DNA of 64,000 nucleotides, from contig SJRY01000257.1 in NCBI GenBank assembly GCA_011319805.1, positions 124,001-188,000 on the forward strand, read 5' to 3'. The position numbers were made by a program, and so were the translations under genes. Of the stretch, positions 57,208 through 64,000 are shown piece by piece; positions within the stretch are counted from its first letter, which is position 1; each line of letters begins with the position of its first letter. Source of the stretch: Macrocybe gigantea. Lineage: Eukaryota; Basidiomycota; Agaricomycetes; Agaricales; Callistosporiaceae. The notes below the pieces were generated by a model that worked only from the letters and a program-made list of their open reading frames with translations, had not been told where the DNA came from and searched no databases.

Positions 57208-60003
57208 ATGGACTCACGGCTATCTTCACAAACCAGCACGCTTGCGCCGCTGACACCAGAAGCCGCTCGAACGAGCTATGGTTCCCAGCGCTTCCGCCAG
57301 TCCACGCATCTCATCCCGACGATCGATGCTGAGAAAAAGGCCAAGCGATTCGTGCGTTGACAATTAAATTCGATGGGCCATTGCGGCGTTTGCTGACGTT
57401 TGTCTGTCCCACACTAGGACCCGTTCGTTATGAGCCTGCCGGTCGTCATCGGCACGCCGCTTTTGTTGTTCGCCATCGGTGTTGCGCTCGAGGTTGGCGT
57501 GATGATAGGCTACAAGCGGGGCGGCACGTATTTTGCTTTGAAAGTGTGATGGTGTGCAGGTCCGTCCTGACATCGCTATGTCATAGGCTTCTCCGTCCCG
57601 CCTCAGAACGTCTTCAATTTTGTGTCACCGCAATTTTTGCTGGTTCGTTCGCCTTTGGAACGCTGACAGACAGCCGATGCTGATGATGTGATGTATGGCT
57701 TCATTCAGGCGTTCTTCCCCACTTTGCAAGTACGAAGCTTCCACATAAGACGCACATGCTGATCACAGTGTCTACATCCAGGATCGTCGTGCCATACGCC
57801 GTCCTGTGGCGTGAGCTAGACTGGAGGTTGCGACTGTACCAGGTACGCCCGTCGACGTTGCCCATTCCTGTATCAGCTATCTTACATCCTTCTAGCCATA
57901 TATTGTTCTCTCGAAAGGCAACGCCATTGCGGAAGAGAGCCTCCTCCTCGACTATGTATGCGCTTTTTTTTTTGTCCCTCCGACGCTTGGTCTTGTACTT
58001 ACGAGTTCGTCATCAGATTGGGCTCGGGTGGGTCACCGCGGCTTTTTTTTTTTTCGTCTCCCTTTGGTTCATCTTAACACCCTTCCAGCCCGATTCTTGC
58101 TATGTTCCGCGCTCTCAAGTACAAGCACCGCATCATTTTCCTCTCCGCCGCGACGGCCAGTATAACATATCTCTTTCAATCCTTAGGCAGGTGTCACGTT
58201 CACTCCGTCTAATCTGCACGCTGATGTACGACGCATCACGCAGCTGGATCCATTTTTCAAATTCGCCAAAGACCTAAAGTCTATTGTCGGTCCATCTCGG
58301 ATTTTTCTTTTCTACCACGACTCGATGAGTAACAAGTCCTTGCATAGATTCTTCCGTTACTAGTATCAAAAGCTTGGGTCTCGCACCGGACGTTGATCAA
58401 CTCAATGCGTTTGTTTCTGCTGCCGGATTTGCTGAAGCCGCCGTATTTCACAACTTGTCCGACCCCCCATTTGTCCAACGAGGCTGGGCTACTGCCGAGT
58501 TTACGGTACGCTGATCGTTCTATCAGACAGCATTTTTCCCTCATGGCATAGAAAAAATTAGTTCCCTCCAGTTCCGGGGCTTAACGGCACGATGGTCGTC
58601 AACACGACTGGCGTACAGAGCAATCCGCAGTGCGAGAATCCTGTGGAGACGAACGTCAACGTTACTTCCGATGCCTTTTTCACCATCAGCTCCAAGTCGG
58701 TGGACGGATGTACCCATGTCGTGAATTTCAACCCGCAGGTAAGTCCGCGGTGTCCAAGCTCGCCGCCGCCGACTCACTTGGTCTCTTTTTCAGCTATCGA
58801 CCCAGCAATACGGGGTTGATGACGTGGACTCGTGCCCGCAAGGCGTCTCTCAAAACGTTACATTTCGACCCGTCATGTTTTGGTATGCGCGCATATACCA
58901 CACTTCCAACGCCGTTTTACGAAGAGTTTATCTTAGGTATTACCATACAAAGAACGATGGTACTCCCCAGGCCAAAACCGTCTTTTGCTCTCCCACCATC
59001 GCCGCGTTCAACGTCACAGCTACTTCCAAGCTCAGCGATGGCACTTTTTACAATGTCACCGGGTTGAACAATTATGTTGCGGACAACAACGTGACGGGCG
59101 GCGAGCTGGCCGGACGCGCATTCAATGGGTAATGTACCGCGATCGACCGATGTCCATTATTGACGAGATTTCTCTTAAGCGTGATTTTCAATCCTAATCC
59201 GGACCCGTTCATTCAAGCGCGTGCAAACACGACCAGGTCTGCCGTTCCAGGGGCAATATTTAGATTTGCTTCGCAGCTTCCGAATGGTCCTCAGTCGACC
59301 TTTGATCTCCCAAATGGTTTCCTAGACATCACCCGCAGAGTATACGTAAGCTTCCTCTTCTGCTGCGTTGCTTCCTGTTAATGCTGACGTTTCGTTCAGA
59401 CTCAACATCTTTCGCTCACTGCAAAGTCCATATACTTTGTAAACCAGAACACCACCCTTCCAGCACAGATGACGTCTATCGTGCCTGTCCTTTGGATCGA
59501 GTACGTGCAGCTTTCCTCGTGGCGTTGCGGTATAAATCTGATCGACGAATCGCCATCACAGCGCGCTGCCGGCGCACCTGCTCGCGCTACTGCTGATCAT
59601 CACCGGTTTGATCGGGCTGTTCATCCAGATCCTGCATCGGCGCGAGAGGAAGAAGCTCTTGCTCGCCGCACCACCAGGCAGCATTGCCTCCATCGTGTCC
59701 CTGACTTCTCGATCTGGGTTCGGCGAGCTGCTGGTGCCGTACGATGATGAGCGGGCATTGGAGCGCAAGCTCGAAGGTTTGAGGTTCCGCATAGACCGTC
59801 GCACGGGCGCCATCGTCGTGGACGAGTCTGGGACGGAGAGGGATGGCATGGGACCGGATGAGGCGATGCTGTCGTTGTTGGGACACCAGAGGGATAGGCA
59901 GACGGCTGCGTCAATGTCTTCGTCCATCCTTGCGTTCCAGGCTGCCGCTGGGTACCCGCAATGGAAGTATCAGGCGCCGTTGAAGACGCCTTACGATCGC
60001 TAA
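57208..60003 (+). CDS. DUF3433 membrane protein
   Basis: A large fungal multi-spanning membrane protein of unknown role. The ATG at 57208 gives MDSRLSSQTSTLAPLTPEAA. Recognisable parts: VMSLPVVIGTPLLLFAIGVA and LEVGVMIGYKRG (first membrane helix), GFSVPPQNVFNFVSPQFLL, VPYAVLWRELDWRLRLYQ, FRALKYKHRIIFLSAATASI, then a long extracellular region with many N-glycosylation sites (LNGTMVVNTTG, NVTSDAFFTI, FNVTATSKLSDGTFYNVTGL, NNVTGG, DLPNGFLDITRRVY), a last helix (HLLALLLIITGLIGLFIQIL) and a cytosolic tail (FGELLVPYDDERALERKLEG) ending at 60003. At least ten introns are needed; those between 57500 and 58300 are uncertain. The pair of domains separated by a membrane-anchored ectodomain is typical of the family. 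Confidence 0.82.
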
Positions 60004-62320
60004 CGCGAAGATAGAAATCCACCAGCAGGTTCACGTTCTTTGTTCCCGTCGGAGTTTTCAGCTGCATGCATTCTCTTTTGCTATCGGACAATCTGTCACA
60101 CATCACGTTTTGCATTGACATCCAGGCCTTGTTTTCTTAGTTGTTGCGCAAGTAGAGGTTTTCGTTTTGGAGCTGTTATTGTTGTATCTAGGGCACTATA
60201 TAATTTACATCGGACTATTTCCGTTCGTCTTGGTTTTTTCCTTTTCTTCTCTTGATGTTTTCGGCCGATGTGTCATGGACATTGTGCGGACATGTATGTG
60301 GTAGGTGCCACAGTACCGAGCCTTGTGTCTCGAACCTGTTAGCGAGAAAAATCGAATTTGAATTCAAATCTGTTTTTAGGCGAGGCTGCCGGCCGTTGCG
60401 ACCTTTGGGAGAAGACGTCGAAGTCGAAGCTGTTGATGTGCCTGGCAGAATTCCATTTTTTTTTAAATTCTTTTCTGACATGCATGCTCAGTATGGACAA
60501 GAGAGGATACGGCGGCTTACCTGCGCGCTTGAGAATGTCAAAGTCCGGGTCTAGGTATGTTCTGTCAAGAAGAAACATGTCAAAGAACATATGGCTTGTC
60601 AACCGTTCTTTGATTTTGAGGATTATGAAAATGCCGTGTGTGGGGTGGGGTGGATGTTTTGACAGGTTGGGAGAATATTTGTTGAGAAAGTAACAATAGA
60701 AAAAAAGGAATGACTGTTATTTCCGGCGAGTTGGTTGTGGTGTTTTATTGGCATGGCGCACTTTTGATGGACATGAAGGAGTTCTGTCGTGATAGAGAGT
60801 GTATCCGCATACAGGACTTCGGAAAGATATCCCACCGGACCAAGCACCACAGGATCTAGCTTCAAACGGCTTCTCTTGCCGATCCTTCGTTCTGCGCGGT
60901 TTCATGCCGATCAATCCATTTTTTCCCTCTTCGTTTCGTCCCGCAGGATCGCCGCCATGTCACGCCGCACGGGCAGGATGTGGCCGGCCTCCCTCCAGAC
61001 ACGGAAGGACAGGAAAGGAAGCCAAGGATGATCGGGAAATCCGCTACGCCGCTGACAGGCGTCCAAGGTCCAGAATTCGCTGCGGGTGTGATTTGGGTAG
61101 TTTGAACTTGCCTTTATCGTATCGTGCGCGTGTCCCTTACTACGGGAATGGAACACGCTCGCTGCATGCTCTTGGCGCCGCGACTGTGTGAGTGTACTGG
61201 GAAGAAATTGTTTTCCAACATGGGTAACATCCTGGCGTGTAGGTCTAACATCGTTAACAGCCAAGTCAGACACGAGACGATTTCAAGTTGCTCCCTGCTC
61301 GTCTGCTTCTTGTTCGTCCTCTCATCGCATGGCTCGCGCGGATGCTCGATGCAGCGTCGGCAGTCCGCAACGTCGTAATAGCGTGAGTAAGGTCTGCACC
61401 TAGACTCAGGCCTGCGCAAGGTCCACTTTCGAGAACTGGTATCTACCTCGGTCAATCTTCGGCAGTGGTTTTTGGAGTACTTCGCGTCGTCTTTGCCATG
61501 CTTGAATATTCCTGTGCAAGTCGTACAAGTAATAAGACTGCAACTGTGGATACTAGATAAGAATTTATTCGTGCGTTCTAATTGTCGTCGTTGAAGAGCA
61601 TGCATAGACTCTTACAGTTCTGTAAGCATATAATACCAGTTCGTGAATGTGAGCGGTGATTGCTATTCTTACCTTGGATCTGTCTATACCTAAGATTCTA
61701 AAAGTTTTGAATCCTTGCCCTGTCAACGAGTTGAGCTTCCTTAAACAAGGCATTTTCAGTTTTCAGCAAAGCACGAACCAGACACACTACATTCGTTTCC
61801 AATCTTCTGTGTTATCAAACCATTGGCGAAGGGAGGTCCAGGACTATAGCAAACAAATTCACTGTGCTGAACCTATAATTGGCAACTTTTTCTCCAAGTC
61901 AAAGGTGGTTGAAGGCAGGAGTGTGGTAGACAAAGCCCAGGATCTTCAAGTGAGCGGTTTGAGCGGTGTACGTATCTCTGCCCATCTCGCGATTCTTCGG
62001 ACGCCAGGGTGAGCGTTCCGTAACAACAGTTCACGAAAAAAAAAAACTTCATAAAGTTGCTTACAAGACCCGCGGTAAAAGTAGCCCGATATCCCATGAC
62101 TGCCAAAATGTCAAGGCGACCGGAGGGTCCAGAAGTCAATTATTGACATCCAGCCTGAATTCTTGGCGCGTCTATTAGATAGCTCGGGCGCCCAATCAGA
62201 TTTCATTCCGCCTATCTTCCACCGCAGGGCCGAGCAGCCTCAGACCTATAAATTCAAAAACGCCGTATGCGCCGTTCCAAGCGATTAGACTGTCGACACA
62301 ATCGTGACAAGTGAAAAACG
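60004..62320. other. Intergenic region
   Basis: About 2.3 kb with no supportable gene. It contains imperfect palindromes such as GAATTTGAATTCAAATC at about 60354, T-tracts, and many short overlapping frames on both strands with no family features. Confidence 0.45.
62247..62253 (+). promoter_or_regulatory. TATA box of hydrophobin gene
   Basis: TATAAAT lies 68-74 bases before the ATG at 62321, as expected for a highly expressed hydrophobin. Confidence 0.55.
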
Positions 62321-62925
62321 ATGTTCGCTCGATTCACCTCTGCCATCGTCTTTGCGTTCGTCGCGTTGTTCGTGCTTGCGGCTGCTACAAACCCTACTGT
62401 GACCGTGACCGTCGTAAGTACTTTTTGTCGCTTCAGTTCTACGTGCCTAACACGGAGATCCGTATAGACAGCGCCGGGTCCCACCGCAACGTCCATTCCT
62501 GCAAGCCAATGCAACACTGGCAACTTGCAATGCTGCAACGCTCTTGAACGCGTAGGCGCTGCTTCATTGTTTCCGTTTCAGCAAAATGCTTATCTCTTCT
62601 TTTCTGAAGGCCGACAACTCCGTCGTCGGTATCCTACTTGGACTCCTGGGGGTAGTGATTCAGGGCGTCGAGGCTCTTGTGTACGAATTTTCTACTGTGC
62701 TTTGAAAATTGCACTCTGATTCATTGGTAGTGGAATTACTTGCTCGCCTATCGACATCTTGGGCATTGGGCAAAACTCCTGCCATGCTCAACCGGTTTGC
62801 TGCCAGAACAACAACTTCGTAAGCGCCTCCTTCTCAATATGATCTTTTTCATCGGCTCGCTGACTCTTCCTTCGCAGAGCGGACTCATTGCCATCGGATG
62901 CGTTCCCATCAATATCAATCTGTAA
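62321..62925 (+). CDS. Class I hydrophobin
   Basis: A small secreted protein that assembles into amphipathic films on aerial hyphae and spores. The signal peptide is MFARFTSAIVFAFVALFVLA, followed by a short spacer and the eight-cysteine pattern: SQCNTGNLQCCNAL, then VVGILLGLLGVVIQGVEALV, then GITCSPIDILGIGQNSCHAQ, PVCCQNNNF and SGLIAIGCVPININL. The spacing (C, CC, C, C, CC, C) and hydrophobic loop are class I. Introns are at about 62414-62467, 62553-62609, 62682-62730 and 62820-62878; the exact join of intron 2 is uncertain. The mature protein has about 80-85 residues. All eight cysteines are present and it looks functional. Confidence 0.93.
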
Positions 62926-64000
62926 ATTTTGATAACAGGACCGATGTTGTTGGACCAGAACAATGGTGTGTTTGTCTTAGATACTTTGAAACGGGATAAT
63001 CCACATTGTCTGTCAATAAACGGCTTCGAAAATCTGAATTAATCAAAGAATATGAAGGCAATACCGCATGACCGCCCCTCCTGCCCAAAATGCATGCCAC
63101 AAGTCCTTTCGTAGCGCAGATCATCCGGGATTTGAATGTGTCAATAACCGGACTCTTGTCAGAAAGAAAGAAGCACCATGTAAAATCAGTGCTGCAGAGA
63201 TGACTCGAAATGACTCTTACTTCAGGAACAAGGAATGTTGGCTATAGAACAACGGTATATGATGAATCGTAATCGCCGTTCCTGTGGGTCGACGCTAAGA
63301 CTCCAATTTGACATCTTCAAGGGAAAAAGAACCAGATATACCAGGGATAAACTACGAAGCCGAAATTCCATGGACCTGAAAACGAGGAATCCATTGCTTG
63401 CGGAGATCGCCTTACTTGCAGGCGGCTGAGGCAGCACCATCGCTTGGCCTGCCAATATGTATGCCTTATGGAGAGCAGCATTTCCTCTGCGTTCTCGGAA
63501 GCTAGGTTGAGGCGATGACAGATGATTGGCTGGAGGAGAAACAATGACAGCAATTGGAGCAAGCTCAGCCAATGAACGCACAAACTCCATCCGGGACGCG
63601 TGTGGCACCGCTGTAACTTCGCCTGCGACTTGACATTTCGTCAAAGATGCGGAGAAGGGATGCCCCATCAGCCCTTACAAATGGTTTCCACAGTCAACAT
63701 GACCATATGAGCCCGTGCACGCGTAGGTAACTCTTCGCCATCGCGAGAAGAGCCACGCGGTCGGGATAGACCTCAACAGAGAACATTTGAAGCCCTGCAC
63801 CAGTATGGTATGTACACATGGCGTATTTTGGCAAGGCTTGAGCGCGTCAATAAACACGCTTAAGGCTCACACGAAAATGACGGCCCAACTGGTCATCTGA
63901 TAAATAAAATACATTCCAATGACTCTCAAGACAGAAGGCGAGTAATTCTCACCTAGATAGCTAACCTCCTACTATTCTTATTATCGCATAGTAAAACAGA
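62926..64000. other. Right edge, no confident gene
   Basis: No gene is supported. A minus-strand frame (63668 to 63222) is open but has no recognisable domain. It could be part of a gene that continues past the window edge. Confidence 0.4.

Noticed and set aside
1..64000. tRNA, rRNA or CRISPR features
   Set aside because: No tRNA arm pattern, rRNA sequence or regular spaced repeats were seen by eye; a covariance-model scan was not possible.

Overview
The window is nuclear DNA of a filamentous basidiomycete, most likely an agaricomycete. The coding regions are cut by many short GT-AG introns of about 45-60 bases. The gene content fits this group: a DUF6533 seven-helix protein, a class I hydrophobin, a CPL1-like secreted cysteine-rich protein, ricin-B-type lectins, F-box/LRR proteins, a DUF3433 membrane protein and a TKL kinase with the basidiomycete-type HGDLKG loop. 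No bacterial, plasmid, phage, CRISPR or tRNA feature was seen.

Layout from left to right. 1.0-6.1 kb (+): a short type III phosphatidylinositol phosphate kinase (Fab1-like) without the usual FYVE and chaperonin-like domains. 7.5-10.6 kb (-): xylulokinase. 12.4-14.2 kb (+): DUF6533 membrane protein. 14.3-17.3 kb (-): cyclin-like protein. 17.7-26.7 kb: two beta-trefoil lectins (17.7 and 21.9 kb) with the spliceosomal DIM1/DIB1 gene and an F-box gene between them, followed by two divergently transcribed coiled-coil paralogues (23.4-24.9 and 25.8-26.7 kb). 27.4-28.2 and 29.3-32.2 kb: proteins of unknown function. 32.2-33.6 kb: a diverged segmental duplication with a small ORF inside. 33.8-35.2 kb: an F-box pseudogene. 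35.5-36.6 kb (-): CPL1-like secreted protein. 37.9-41.3 kb (-): EPL1, the NuA4 scaffold. 43.7-46.6 kb (+): AzgA-type purine permease. 46.9-48.2 kb (+): ERG25 C-4 methylsterol oxidase. 48.4-49.9 kb (+): LRR/F-box-like gene with an in-frame stop. 51.2-53.0 kb (+): Gfd2/YDR514C-like nuclease-fold protein. 53.6-56.5 kb (+): an AIG1-like GTPase domain fused to a protein kinase. 56.6-57.1 kb: a decayed copy of the Gfd2-like gene. 57.2-60.0 kb (+): DUF3433 membrane protein. 62.3-62.9 kb (+): hydrophobin.

The conserved housekeeping genes (DIM1, EPL1, ERG25, xylulokinase) are islands in an accessory landscape of lectins, coiled-coil proteins, F-box genes, pseudogenes and duplicated fragments. Two places stand out. 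One is the GTPase-kinase fusion flanked by a Gfd2-like gene and its relic. The other is the lectin and coiled-coil pair at 17.7-26.7 kb, where one coiled-coil paralogue has a central hydrophobic segment and the other does not.

A caution for all gene models: several otherwise well-conserved genes (PIP kinase, ERG25 twice, the 29.3 kb gene, the GTPase-kinase) need exactly one extra base to stay in frame, often at a short G or C run. This looks like missing bases in the assembly rather than real mutation. Exon boundaries were read by eye from splice sites and protein conservation and are approximate unless a position is given.
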